Below the pieces are notes generated by a model. It was not told the DNA's origin, searched no databases, and saw only the letters and a program-made list of their open reading frames with translations. A stretch of DNA of 64,000 nucleotides, from positions 35,599-99,598 of the forward strand of contig NW_005179071.1 of NCBI RefSeq assembly GCF_000350225.1. Direction: 5' to 3'. Source of the stretch: Chondrus crispus. Its lineage: Eukaryota; Rhodophyta; Florideophyceae; Gigartinales; Gigartinaceae. The position numbers and the translations under genes are program-made. Positions 1 through 12,560 of the stretch are shown one piece after another; positions within the stretch are counted from its first letter, which is position 1; each line of letters starts with the position of its first letter.

Positions 1-1056
1 GTCGTTCGCTATGCGTCTTAACAGGCTGGTTTTTGTGGTGATTCCTTCTCTGCTGATTCCTTCATATGACTCCCAGTCATTCCTCTCTCATGTCGATGGC
101 GAACGGCACCTCCCCTTTTGCTCAGTGGTCATCGTTCCTTTCATCACAGGTTATGGGCCTCATTTCTACTGCTGCGCACGCGAGTTCGAATCCCACCGTA
201 CACCTCCTTCCCACACTACCCTATCACAAGCTCACACGTCAACCACCCGACGTCGTTAGAAGCAACCTCTCACAAGCCGACACGTCTCACACCCGACGTA
301 TTCACATGACGCCGAAATCCCCATTTTCATCAGGTTTCAAGGTCCACCCCGCACTGTAAGACGTCATCAACACGTGTCAAAAACCTTCAGGTTCAGGGTA
401 AACCTGCGCTCATACTTTCAAGTTAATCCGGCAATCCCTCTCATTGAGTCACTCACATACGAGTTCAGGGGGACTGTGGTGATTCCTTCAACTCTTTCAT
501 TGAACTCGTCTGCTCATTCCCACTTTGCGATGCTTCCTTCTCTTCTGATTCCTTCATATGACTCCCATTCATTCCTCTCTCATGTCGTTGGCCAACGGCA
601 CCTCCCCTTTTGCTCAGTGGTCATCGTTCCTTTCATCACAATTTTTGCTTGCCTTGCCCGATTTTGCCAGGAATACTATTTCTTAACATTCTTAACAAAT
701 ACCGCATCCTTCTCAAGCCCTTGCTTTTCTTAAAGTCAAAATTAAAACGTAGGAGCCACTCATAGCACGCCAAATCACCTCTTTGGGCAAAGCAAAGCAA
801 ACTGCAGAAAAACGGGGCAAGTTAAGACACACCCTGAGGGGGTACTCGGGGGTTGGAAAAGGCATATCGTGGATTGAGACGTGAAGTGCAGGAGGAGTTC
901 CGTTTTAAACGAGAATCAGCGATTTTTTTAGGACAGAGTTATGATAACCACACCTCCCTTAGTGATAAACCTCCGTGTATGGATTGATGAACTAGGAAAG
1001 TTTTTGTTTGGTAAAAGGGGGAGAGGCGGTTTGATTCCTGTTTCCTGAGAGGAAGC
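1..1056. other. gene-free leader region with a duplicated segment
   Basis: No convincing gene is seen. A segment of about 110 bp at 42-151 recurs in direct orientation at 531-641 with a few substitutions. Both copies contain ATTCCTTCATATGACTCCC and end at TTCCTTTCATCACA. The open frames over them are short, proline/serine-rich and differ between the copies, so they look like chance frames. This is probably decayed repeat DNA. Confidence 0.5.
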
Positions 1057-1290
1057 GTGCTGTCCGGTGGTGAGGTCACCTCCCGTGGTGGCCCCCCCTT
1101 TTCCCCGCAGCGCCCATCACCCCCCCTCTTCTATTTCTACGTAATTCCTTCCAGAAGCGTCCACGCGTCCGGCCCGGATTCTGCCGGGCCGTCCGCGTGC
1201 GTCTCTAAAATTCAAATAAAATCTCAGACTACAGTATAAAATCTCTCTCTCCAGTTAAATGCAATTTTTCCCTAAGGACAAGAGAAAATT
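1057..1290 (+). repeat. dispersed repeat R2, plus copy
   Basis: This stretch of about 230 bp reappears in reverse complement at about 17,275-17,500. Shared blocks include GTGGTGGCCCCCC, TTTCTACGTAATTCCTTCC and AAATTCAAATAAAATCTC. It directly precedes the pol remains of element A, so it may be a piece of that element's LTR or leader. That link is inference. Confidence 0.6.
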
Positions 1291-1299
1291 TTATTAATT

Positions 1300-4200
1300 T
1301 TACTAAGTCGCCTAAGGGCGACAGAACATATACATCGTCGGAACAAGGCCGCGTGGACCAGCTGGAGGAACGGTCGGGCGAGCTCTCCAAACGGTATCTA
1401 CGAAGCTGGAACGACGGATCCAGCCCCCACCGCCGGACGTGGAGGAACTCGACCTGAGCCACGTGCAGGACGGGCTGCGCGAAAGATTCCGTCAGATGTT
1501 GAAGAAGTACTCACGCGTGTGGGACGGGACTCTCGGAGAGATCAACACCACGGTCCATCGAATTGAGCTGGCCCTGGAGACCAGGCCCATCGCACAAGCT
1601 CCCTATCGAGCGAGACCGAAAGCTCGAGAAGTAGAAGATGCAGAAGTGCAGAAGATGTTAGAAGCAGGAGTCATCGAACCGCCGCAGTCAGAATGGGCGT
1701 CGCCCGTTTTGTTGGTGCCCAAGCCGGACGGATCGATGCGCTTTTGCGTTGATCACCACCGGTTAAACGCGGTTACCATAAAGGACACGTACCCTTTACC
1801 AAGGATGGACGAGTGCCTGAACTCGCTTGGTGACACCAAGGTCTTCTCCGCGTTGGACGCTATCTCCGGATATTGGGGGATGCCTATTCACGAGTGCGAT
1901 CGCGACAAGACAGCTTTTTCATGTCACTCGGGTCTCTACAGGTTTTCATGAATGCCCTTCGGGCTTACCAATGCGCCGGCCACGTTTCAGAGAGCCATGG
2001 ATATCCTGCTCTCTTCGTTCTAATGGAAATCATGCTTGGTGTATCTTGATGATATCATCATATTTTGCAAGTCTTGGGAAGAACACATCGTTCATGTTGA
2101 TGAAATAATGTCTGTATTGGAGAAGGCAGGCGTGAAGCTCAAGCTTCGCAAGTGCGAATGTTTCGTCGAAAAGGTCAAGTATCTAGGCCACGTCGTTCGG
2201 CCAGCTACGCTTGAAGTCGATGCTGCCCGGACCGCCGTTTTGGAACAAGTGAGGTACCCTCAAACGCGTACACAGCTCAGAAGCTTTCTGGGACTTTGTA
2301 ATTTATACCACAGGTTCGTCCCACATTATGCGAAAATCGCACATCCGCTGAATCAATTGTTGAAGAAGGAACAACCGGTCCGGCTGGAAGGATTCGGCGA
2401 ACCGTGCGAAGGAGCTTTTCACAGGCTCAAGGAGGCCATCTTAGCACCACCGATGCTAGCGTTACCAAAGAAGGGCCTTCCATACTCGGTAGGTACCGAC
2501 GCAAGTGATTACCGAATTGGCGCTGCGTTATTTCAAACGCACCCGGATGCACAACGAAAACCAATCGGGTTCTTTTCTAGAACGTTGGCAGCAGCCGAGA
2601 AGAATTATTCTGTATCAGAAAAGGAATGTTTGGCGGTGATTTGGGCCGTCCAAACCCTGAGACCATACTTATATGGAGAGCACTTCATAGTGCATACCCA
2701 CCATGCCTCGTTAAGGTGGCTGATGAATGTAACGGACCCAAGTGGACGTTTAATCCGATGGAGACTCCGCCTCTCGGAATTCGATTTTGAAATCAAGTTC
2801 AAAAAGGGGAAGGGTAACAGCCAGGCGGACGCTCTGTCGAGGTTGCAAATGGTAGGAGAAACAGTCGATGAAATGGACGACGAAATCCCGTGCTTCATGG
2901 CCGAGCAGGCCGATACAGTAGAATCCGAAGACGACGATTTCGACAAGTTGGACGACCTCTTCGCTCTTGAGAGCGGGGCCGTCTCGGACCGGCTCGATCA
3001 ATTTCAAGCCGTCACTCCGGAGGAGCTTCTTCGCGAGCAAGCCGTTGACTCTCTCTGCAACAAAATCAAGGAAGAAATGGAAGAACGAAGAACGAAGTCG
3101 TTCACAACAGAGGCCGAGCAATTTGAAGGAACGATATTTCGAATCTCTGCGGAGTTCGTACAAGTGGTAATACCACAATCGCTGAAGGACCGTGTCCTAG
3201 GGTTGAGCCATTATGCTAAATCAGCAGGGCACCCAGGAGGCAGGAAACTGTATAAGACCTTGAGAAGATTGTTTTATTGGCCCACAATGGCGCTGTATTG
3301 CTACGCGGTAGCTAGGAACTGCGCGGATTGCGCGCGAGAAAGGTTGAAGCTCAGGAAGAACGCGAAAGAGATGAAGCTGTTTACGCCAAACGCTCCTCTG
3401 AAATTTGTCGCGATTGATATCCTCGGGGAGCTTATCACCACAAGTCGAGGTAACCGGTACACTTTAGTAATCAGCGACCGCTAATCGAAGCTGGTACGGA
3501 CCGTACCATTGAAGAAAATTTCCGCTGCGCACATTGCGCAAGCCTTCGTACACAACTGGGTTTTCATTTATGGACCCCCGGTGAAGCTGCTGTCCGACAA
3601 CGGGACGCAGTTCACCGCCAAGTACTTCCAGAATATTTGTGGAATTCTTGGCATTCGGAACTTCTTCACGACTAAGTACCACACGCAAGCCAGCGGCCAA
3701 GTGGAAAGATTTAACCGAACTATACTTTCCGCGCTACGGAAGTATATCGGAGATCATCCGAAGGATTGGGATTTATTTAGCGACGCTGTGACGTTCGCCT
3801 ACAACACACAAGTTCATCGAACTACAAACATTGCCCCCTTTGAGCTGGTATTAGCTCAGGCACCGAGAAGTCTCGCGCTGCAAGCGCAAACGCATTTGGA
3901 ACGATTTAGTTCCCCGCGAGCCTATTATCTCAAGTGGCAATCATGGTTGGAAAGTCTGATGAGGACCACCAATAAGAGCTTACGCAAGGAGCAGGCCAGA
4001 TACAAGCGAAAATTTGATGCGAGATATCGCCAGCCGAAGTACGACATACCTGTAGGGTCCTATGTGTTCCTTCGGAAGGAACAAGGCACCGCCGAAGTAC
4101 AGAACCTAAACACAAGCTTGCACAAGTGGCCACTGGCCCGTACGCCGTCAAACAATCAGATAGCAACACGGTGGTCATCGCCATTGGCGATCAAGAGGAA

Positions 4201-4662
4201 CGCTTTTCGCGAGATCGGGTAGAACTGGCCCCAAGTCCGATGGAACAGGTGCCGATATCAGGCCTACGACAGGCTCTACAGTTCCTCAGCGGACGCGAGG
4301 GAAATCAAGAACGCGACGCGATGGAGAGTGAGGATGGTCCTCCCACGCGAGCGCAGATGTTAGAGGACGAGGAAGATTTTGTCAGTCCAAATCCGTCAGC
4401 GCAGATACCGGAAGACCTTTAGAGGACAAGTAATTCAGAAGAGTTGGAGGAGTCGGAGAATCTTCAGGAGGGGGAAGAAATTAACCCCAGACGCGAGGAA
4501 GAAAATGAGAACGCCGAGTACGTGATAGAAAAGATCATCGATCACGGGTATCAAGATGAGGAATTAATCCTCAAGGTGAAATGGTATGGATATGAGACGA
4601 GGAACGCGACGTGGGAACCAGTCGCATCATTACCGCGCAGCGCAGTTGTAAGATATTTCTGA
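1300..4662 (+). mobile_element. element A: decayed Ty3/gypsy retrotransposon (chromovirus)
   Basis: Remains of a pol region in the usual Ty3/gypsy order: reverse transcriptase (about 1.4-2.3 kb, with VYLDDIIIF and FLGLCNLYHRF), RNase H (about 2.5-2.9 kb, with TDAS and ALSRL), integrase zinc-binding and core (about 3.2-4.0 kb, with LSDNGTQF and the GQVERFNRT block), and a C-terminal chromodomain near 4,510-4,662 (VKWYGYETRNATWEP). Gag and protease are missing on the 5' side and no paired LTRs were found. It is a broken fossil with several breaks. Confidence 0.9.
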
Positions 4663-7600
4663 AGAAAACAGTTACCCTTGCCGCCGCAAGTCGCGCGCGC
4701 ACAAGCGGGGTAGCCTCTGTCAGAGGGTTGTAAGGTCGGAATAGGTACTGTGGGACGGCGCGCGAAGTTAGAAAACAAGGGTAGTCGTAGGAGTAGGGAT
4801 CATAGGGGATGACGACAAGGAGAGAGAAAGTGAGATAGGCAAGTCCGCGTCGCCCCCCCCCGCACATGGACAGAGCGGCGAGTGTCGCCCTGTCAAGAAA
4901 TGAGGAAGTTATTGTAGTCTCAGGTGGAGACAATGCGCAAATTACATGCGATCACGCATCGCAGTGGTGCGCACGTGAAGTGACGTTTGGATCAGGGATC
5001 CGCACCCGTCCGTAGGAACTTGAGAGGAAATTTTTATGAGCTTTTTTACGAGGGGACACAAGGCAATGGTGCGCGAGCAGATGTGGGACACAGGAGATGA
5101 CGCGAAATTCTAATCCAAATCAAGAAAGGGATGGAGTTGCTGCAAATTTGTTTTCGCCGGCTACAGCCGACGATACCCACCACGAAGTCGATCTGCGACC
5201 AAGTCCAGGCAAACGGATCTGACGCTGACTGAGCTTAACAGATCAACGGACTAATGCTCATCGAGCAGGGAAGAATTAATATCTGCCACAGGCCCGTAGT
5301 TACAAAAATGGACGCTCAAGGAGGTCGTATCTGTCGCTCCGTCATCGCCGATCGACCTCGTTCCCCAAATCCCCTCCATGTCTCCTGCGCGCGAGCAACT
5401 CACACATACCCTGATTCATAACGAACCGTCACTTGTTTTCTAAAGTGTTTTGCTCCTTTTTGTTTCTATTTTGGGTTCTGTCCGGCTTACTTTTTTATGT
5501 GGAGACAGGAACACGATCCCGCATGGCGGACGCCGACCAGCAAGTCGATCGTCGAGAAGTGAAATCTCATTGCACAAGCGAGGGCGGCGATCGTCAGTCG
5601 GTTTAGCACCATGAACCGCTTGGTTTAACGTGCGGATATATACTGCAAGAGGTGGGGGAATGGTTTTGTCATTTTTTGGTGTCTATGATGATGAAGAAAA
5701 TCCGCGCGACGTCGTCACCAAGAGGACCAACCGCTTGCTTTTCAGTTGTTTGGTCTTTTTCCATTTCTATCTCTGTTTTGTTTTTGTTTTTATTTCCTTG
5801 GTTTGAGACGTCGACGACACAACCCGGCACAGCCTACACCTATCGGCAAGCCTACAAGGGCTAGGGAAGAACGGGGACATGGACTGGATAATCCACTTCT
5901 TTCACTCTTACCTTCATAACTGTTCTGTCTCGTTTTTGTTTTATTTGTGATTGCTTTCGTGTTGTTCTATTTTATTTTATTTTTGAGATGTTAGGGACAC
6001 TACCCCGCGCCGCGGAGGCCGGTCAGAAAGTCTACGAGGAGTCTGAGGAGGACATTGAAGAGGCGATGATCTTGGAGATCAATTCCACCTTTGACAAGGT
6101 TACGGACGACGCCCGCGTCACGGATTCTCGCCATTCAGGGCGAGGCCGAGGAGGAGCTAAGAGACGTAGGAGAACGTGACTCTACGACGAGTGTTGCTAC
6201 GTTATTAGAGCCAGAGGGAGATGAGGTCGGCAGACAACGAGAAAAAGGGCAATGACGGGAAGTGCGCTAAACAGAAGAGCTGTGGACTGGGGAGAAATTC
6301 GCATGCGCCTTTTGAGAGCAAAGGGAGGGCCATCGGCCCTGGGCCTGAGAAGCGCTACAACGAACTGGTCGAGAAGGAACTCGGGCTCGAGCTACTACAG
6401 CAGTCGACAAGGACGAAAACACGTTCGTCGAAGAGATGTGTTCGGCGGCGCAGAGGAAGGCCACGCTGCTGCTTTCAGTCGAAAGGGAAGTTTCACGACG
6501 TCTGAGATAAGAGGTTGGAACCTCCAGAGGAAGGCAGCGCTGTGAACGAGAAAGAATTGTTTTTACTCCGGGTACATCATTGTACACAACAAAAGGAAAG
6601 AGGTACAGGCGAGGCGCCGAAGGCGAGCAACAGATGCGGGAAATCTGCAACGTTGTCAACGCTTTACGATACGAGAAGGAGAGAGAATTGCTTGTTGTTT
6701 TGTTTTGTCTTTTTTTTCGATTGCCCAAGGACGTCAAGCTACGAGATTCCGTACGCCGCGCATACAGTACCGCGAGATTAGTAAGAGAAGTATCAAAAGG
6801 CGACAGGATGCAGAGTCACCGAGCCCGCAGGACGCTGCTGACAGCGTCACACGACGACGTCGTCGAGCTCGTCTCAAGTGTGTCGGATGCGTTCCACAGA
6901 TCAAGAAGTGTACGCTCGACGAGCGAAAGAATTCTGCCGTATGAACCAAGGCCATGCACACTTCGTCACGATCGAGTGAAGGTCGATTGAACACCCACAT
7001 AGAAAGGCTGGCCCCTGTTCGCACCGGACCGCGAACCTTTTCGTGAAAAGCCTCGTTGGTCGAGGCAGCCGCAGACAGAAGCAAAAGGGGGGATTCATAC
7101 ACAGGAGAATCGTATCTTGGTTTCGTTCCCTGTTAGGCGATCGAGAACCTCGTGCCCCTGTCCGACAAAAATGCCTCCGAGGATCGCGGCGCGGAGGATC
7201 CCTCCGACGGAGAAAAATTCAAGGAAACGACCCCGCACGGCGGAAGTCGATCAGCGAGTTTACAAGGACTAAGAGAAGGACCATAAGGCGCTCACCCCCG
7301 TGCTAAAAGGAGGAACACCCCCAACAGCAAAAGGGACACAGGGACTTGCCTGGAGGATGAGAACCGTAATGGGGAGTCGAGGACGGCCATCACCGGGCGT
7401 GCGTGGTTCATACCAAAATGGCGCTGCCAGCGCTACCCAAGATTGTCTGCAAAAACGCCGCCGGTGCGTACAAAATACAAGCGAGCGACTCCGAAGGAGA
7501 GAAGGCGACGGTCTACGGGCTTGTAATCACGACGATCCATTTGTTGCTACAGCAACCGACGACCGCCCCTCCTTCATTTTCCGATTAGTTTCATTTCTTT

Positions 7601-7993
7601 TACTCTCCTTGCTCGTTTTGTCTCAATTTGTGTTACTGTACTGTCGAGGAGATACTCTAACCTCACGTACTGACGGGCAAGACAAAACGGGGCCCGACAA
7701 AGGAGTGGGGCGAATATCAAGAGGTGGGACGATTTATGAGAAGCGATAGTGGCTAGAATCTTTCATGTATTTTTTCAGGGGACATCAATGTTTGACATTT
7801 TAATGTTTCCGGCATGGGCGAGAGGACAAGCTACATTCCAGTTTGACCAACGATCGTTCCGCTCTGCGAGAGCAGGCTATAGTGCACTAAAATGCCTCCC
7901 TCAATAGCGAGGCACACGCGAGTTATCCCACGTGTACACGTGTACTTCTCCAGGCACGGCCTGGTGTAAGCTCTGTCGAAGTACTGACCGCTC
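4663..7993. repeat. gene-free stretch with a dispersed 45-bp motif
   Basis: No recognisable protein family is seen. A degenerate block of about 45 bp recurs in direct orientation at about 5,512-5,555, 5,819-5,864, 5,995-6,040 and 7,227-7,273. Conserved parts are CCCGCACGGCGGA followed by GATCAGCGAGT and TACAAGG. The first three copies are preceded by T-rich tracts. In one frame the copies read like PRxAExDQxVYK, so they may derive from a duplicated coding piece of a decayed element. Confidence 0.4.
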
Positions 7994-8090
7994 ATCACCC
8001 ACGTGTAAACGTGTATTATCACCACGTGTATTTGTGAATTATCACCACGTGTATTCGTGTATGATCACTACGTGTATTCATCGTGTATCA
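7994..8090 (+). repeat. tandem repeat, four units of 23-27 bp
   Basis: Four head-to-tail units start at 7,994, 8,018, 8,041 and 8,064. Each opens with ATCACC or ATCACT followed by ACGTGTA. The array lies just upstream of a TATA-like site, so it may be an enhancer array of an old LTR or promoter. Confidence 0.7.
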
Positions 8091-8124
8091 TAACCCGGTA
8101 CCAGGGGTATTGCGTACAGTACAG

Positions 8125-8132
8125 TATATAAG
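8125..8132 (+). promoter_or_regulatory. TATA-like box in an LTR-like stretch
   Basis: TATATAAG lies 35 bp downstream of the tandem array and is followed by a pyrimidine-rich leader. It resembles the promoter layout of the LTRs elsewhere in this window, but no gene or element body could be tied to it. Confidence 0.35.
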
Positions 8133-10843
8133 CTGGTACGCCGGTATTATTACCGTATTTTAAGCTATTATTATTACGGCGTCGACGACCATATAGTCGA
8201 CGCTCCACCCTAAGTAAAGAGGCACGAAGCCTTGGGTTCTTTCTCATGTTTCTCGATTCTCGGTAGTAGCCTCGCGCCGGTCCTCGCACTCCCTGTGCGA
8301 CACCACGCGAGCCCATCTATTCCCTTGAATCCCCACTCCTTTCTACCGCGCGCTGCTACCGAGGATACTACCGCCCCCTACGCGCGTCCGTTGCCCCTCC
8401 GCTCCCCTTACTACCCTCGCTTCGCTCTGTGTTGGTCTGTTCCTACCTTTGTCTACCTACTGCGCACGCGTGCCCGGACCCCGGTGCCGGTTATCCCCAG
8501 GTGGTCTCCCGTTTCCCACTCCCCCGCGTCCCGAACACGCGTGCTCTGCCTGAGGCTGCCACACGTGGCCTCAGTGCACGACACAGGCCAAGGGGGTTTC
8601 GAGCAAGCACCCCAAGGAAAAGACCACTGTCGTCATGATTCAAGTGCATGCGTGCAGACCACCCCAGGCGATATTGCTCGCGAAGAAAGCGGACCGCTTC
8701 TGAGACTCCGGGGGAGTCAGTGTTTCCTTAATGAGGGATCGAAGCGAGCTCGCGAAGATTAATGGGAAATGAGGGACGGACCGGAGGCTAACAGCCCCCT
8801 ATATTTGTAACTCGTCGGGAGGTAACAAAACTGGGAGGGAACGCACGCAGTGAGAAGAGGAGGAAAGGGGAGACTTACAATGCAAGTAAGAGGATGTAGA
8901 AGGAAGACAGAGGTGTGTGACCCCGGGATCGAAGGGACGACAATGGTAATCAGATGGAGAACTGGAGAATGAGCATGCCGGGCTACATGAAGAGGAGGAT
9001 TTCGGGACGCGTACACTGCGAGGAAGAGGAAGGAAAAAGTTGGAATTGTAAGGGGAGGAATTTGGAGAAGAAGGAGGCAGGATGCGGTGGTCGGTAGTAT
9101 GCCGCTCAAGCACTGGGAAAGCGCATGAAGTAGTTCCGGCTTGCAGAAAACACCGACGAAGACTCATGGGGTCAAAAAAATGCCGCAGTACGAGAAGCGA
9201 TGGGGGAATCTACAGACGTACCGGAGCCGAGGGATATGATGAAGGGATCCTTCGCGAGACATGAACTGGCCATACGTCGTAGACAGATGGCCGAAAGGCG
9301 GAAACCGTCTTAGACTTCGCAGCGAAATGACGCTGACATGTTCGATCGGAAGACGAATTTTCGCGATGAAGTACACACACGTGGAAACGTGTGCAAGCGC
9401 ATTTCGGGTTTTAGTGCGGTCGAGGTGGTGATTGAAGATGCTGTTCCCTATGCAGCGCGATCGTTCCTCAAAATGACAACCGACTTGAACCTACCGCGCC
9501 AGCCGCCACACTTAAGACCGCTAACGAAATGCTGGTCCAAGAAACTTTTAACAAGGCAACTGTTGGCAGGATCCCGATTGACGCTTCGCATATTCTCAAT
9601 ATGATCCGTGATGTGGATGGACATTTCTTGTCTGATCAGAGCGAAGGGGGGCTGAGAGGAAATCGCACGACGAGTTCGTGAAGCGTGAGAGGGCGCAGAG
9701 CGTGGAGTAGAAACGGCGGAGAGACCCTATTGTGTGGATTTCGTGGAGGCCCACGCGAGGGAAAGAGCAGACGACATGAAACTATCATGGGGATTTTTTT
9801 ATTTGGGGAAGGTGGTGTAACCACAGGAGGCCGCCGTGAAAGAAGTGATAGAGGTCCCCAGGGACAGTGACAACTGGAACCGCTCAAGGCGAAGCGTTAG
9901 GGGAAAAACATTGGTCATGAGAATTGTGCGTTCAAGTGCACCATTCTTGCGACAAACACGTGGTGTAGTGTGGCTATGCTAGGAACGTAGGCACAGCGTT
10001 GAGATTGTTCACCTTTCTTTTAACAGGAGACGGTTGCGACAAAGATTTCCAGCAATGTGTTTGGAGGTTGGAGGACGGACGAGGGAGAGACTGCAACACA
10101 AAAAGGGGAACGGAAAGACGAGTCTCCATGTCGAGTCAAGGGTTAGAAGTGAGATCGCCACAGGGACTTCTTTGTCCAGATAATCGGAAAAAAGAAGCCA
10201 TCATGCCGAGTGTTACGGTACCAGCGGTACAGGAAAAATTGGAATGCCAGAGATTGGACACTTCATGGGAAATACATGAGCTTAAAGGACTCGTGGCGTC
10301 ACAAACTGAGGTCTGCTCGAGAAAAACTATTAGGTAAACGGGAAGCAAGGAGGGAACGCGACCGATTTCTTGTTCTTCGCACCAAGGGACACTCTTCACT
10401 TTTACCGTCACGCTGAAGTTTAGGGTGGATGTTTATGAAGTTTTCCCTCGCTAAGCGCAATTGGACCGCTCAATTACAACACAGAGGTCAATGGATTTCT
10501 GGCTGAGATAGCAATAGCGTGGGGCACTCCCGACTCGAAGGAAGTTTGGTAGGAGATTCTCGCGGAAACTCCCAGTGTTGGCTGCATGAACAGAGGAGGT
10601 ATCAGGAATGTACTTCGTGGTCAGGGGAAATGAAATAAGGGGAAAGGGATACGCAAGTGGTTTCTTCCTATAATTCAAAGAGCATAGGGTGATACCGCTA
10701 ATCAATAACCACCCCGGCAGGAAAAAGAAAGTTTGAGTTCGTGTTGCCCTTGCTTTGGCTGTGACCGTCGGTCGAAAAGAGATGAATGACTTAGGGGATT
10801 CTGCAGAGAGGTGCACTGCGCAAGGGCGCTCAGAAGGGGGATA
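8133..10843. other. no recognisable gene
   Basis: Open frames here are short or low-complexity on both strands (for example the serine/proline-rich frame at 8,232-8,762) and no family motif is seen. It may be heavily decayed retrotransposon interior, since it lies between an LTR-like promoter and a real LTR. Confidence 0.4.
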
Positions 10844-11798
10844 TGTAGTGCAATATGGGGTCTACGGGGGGGTGAAACGAAAGGAAATCAGTAAGATATG
10901 ACAAAGTAGTCCAGATTGGGGGGCACACGTGTGAATATTTGCTCAGTATTATTTTAATTATTTGTTTTAATTTAGTTACCAATTATTTAGTTGACATTAG
11001 ATTAGATTTAGGATGTAGCACCGCGAGCTACTGTAGTGGCTTCGGCGGGGCGATATATAACTTAGCCCATTGACCACCAAGTCAGTAAAGGTAACCCGAG
11101 TTGCCAGAGTTTGATATCGCCTTGGTCGAAGTCCGTCTTTTACCAGACATTCCCTTCTACTCTAGCCTACGGTATCCTTCGCGCTCGGGGGTCCCCTTTT
11201 TTCCATATCAATTTTCCTTTATTTCCCTAACCTAACTTCCTTTAATCTTGAGTTGGTTCCACCTTGTAGGATTGCGATCCGCAACGTGACGTCATTAGCC
11301 ATCGGGCTTCTGTGTTGGTGCAGCAGTGGTGCTTTTCTCAGAGTTGGTTCCATCGGAATCTGGTTGCGACCGATCTGGTGTTAGTACTTTCCTATCGGGC
11401 AGTACGACAGTGTAGCGCTGCTACGTTTTCTTCTTTCCCGACGGGCTACGTTGCGACGTTCCCGTCGAAGACCTTATCAAGGGTATAAGGTGTACAAGGC
11501 GCTCCACGGGCATTGGATTTACGACCCATCCGACCAAGTTTACCTATACACCCCTCCGAACTCGTCGAGCAGTTGCCTTTACAAGTCTCTACCACCATTT
11601 ACCGATCCTGGGCTGGGCCCTTCTCTTTGCCCCCCTATCAGGGATCCGAGCTACTGCGGGCTGCAAACCCGCTCAAAGAGGACAGGGAGCTTCGAACACT
11701 CCGTAGCGCTGTGCCGTTGGCAGTTGTTGTTTTTATTGTTGTTGTTTGTGTAGGACCGTCGGATCTTGGTCTCTGCCTGACAGGCGCATTGCACTACA
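10844..11798 (+). mobile_element. LTR of family R1 (element B)
   Basis: This 955-bp LTR starts TGTAGTGCAAT and ends ATTGCACTACA, a perfect 11-bp inverted terminus of TG...CA form. A TATA-like GATATATAA lies near 11,051, followed by a conserved CAGTAAAGGTAACCCGAGTT block. Related copies lie on the minus strand at 43,615-44,674 and 45,300-46,397, which is how the ends were set. Confidence 0.85.
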
Positions 11799-12560
11799 AT
11801 CGCCTTAGTTGAAGTCCGTCTTTCACAAAACATTCCCTTTTACCACAGAGTACTTTATCCTTTGCGCTCGGGGGTTTCCTTTCCTTTTCCTTATTTCCCT
11901 ATCCTTTTGTATCTCTAATTCTACCAATTTCCCTTATCTTGTGTTGGTACCATCGGTATTGGTTGCGACCGAACCGGTGTAGGTGTCTTGGCCATCGGGC
12001 GACACAGTTGACGTAGCGCTGCTACTGTGACCTATTTTCCGACGGAAACTGTTGCAACGACGTCTCCCTCGAAGGGCTTTGTCGTGTGTACAAGCCAGTG
12101 TTGGTGCCATCGGCCTCGGTTGCGACCGAACCGGTGTAGGTGTTTCGAGCTATCTGGCGACACAGTTGCTGTAGCCCTGCAACTTTCATTTCATCCCGTT
12201 GGGCTGCGTCGCGACGCCCCCGTCGAAAGCCTTGTCGCGTTACAAGGTGTTGAAGAAGCACAACGAGCATTGGCCTTACAACTCAGTGAAACCGGGGTAC
12301 CTAAGTACGCGCCCCACCCCACACTCGTCGAGCAGTTCTCTTCGCAAGTCTCTACCACACCGATCCCGGGCCGGGCTGTTTCTCTGTGCCCTCCTTTCAG
12401 GGATCTGAGCTACTACGAGTCGCAAGCTCGTTTAAACGGAGAAGGGAGAGTCGGACACTCCGTAGCGCTGTGCTGTCGGCAGTTCTTCTTTTTGTTGCTG
12501 TTGCTGTTTTTACTGGACCCTCGGACCGCGGTCTCTGCGTGACAAGCGCATTGCACTACA
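11799..12560 (+). mobile_element. partial second R1 LTR in tandem
   Basis: Immediately after the complete LTR, the sequence restarts at the equivalent of about 11,118 (CGCCTTAGTTGAAGTCCGTC) and runs again to ATTGCACTACA at 12,550-12,560. The result is an LTR followed by a 5'-lacking LTR. It probably arose by unequal recombination or a tandem-LTR event. Confidence 0.75.

Noticed and set aside
8232-8762. 176-residue frame as a gene after the TATA-like site
   Set aside because: Pro/Ser/Arg-rich with no domain and no coherent composition; not enough to call a gene.
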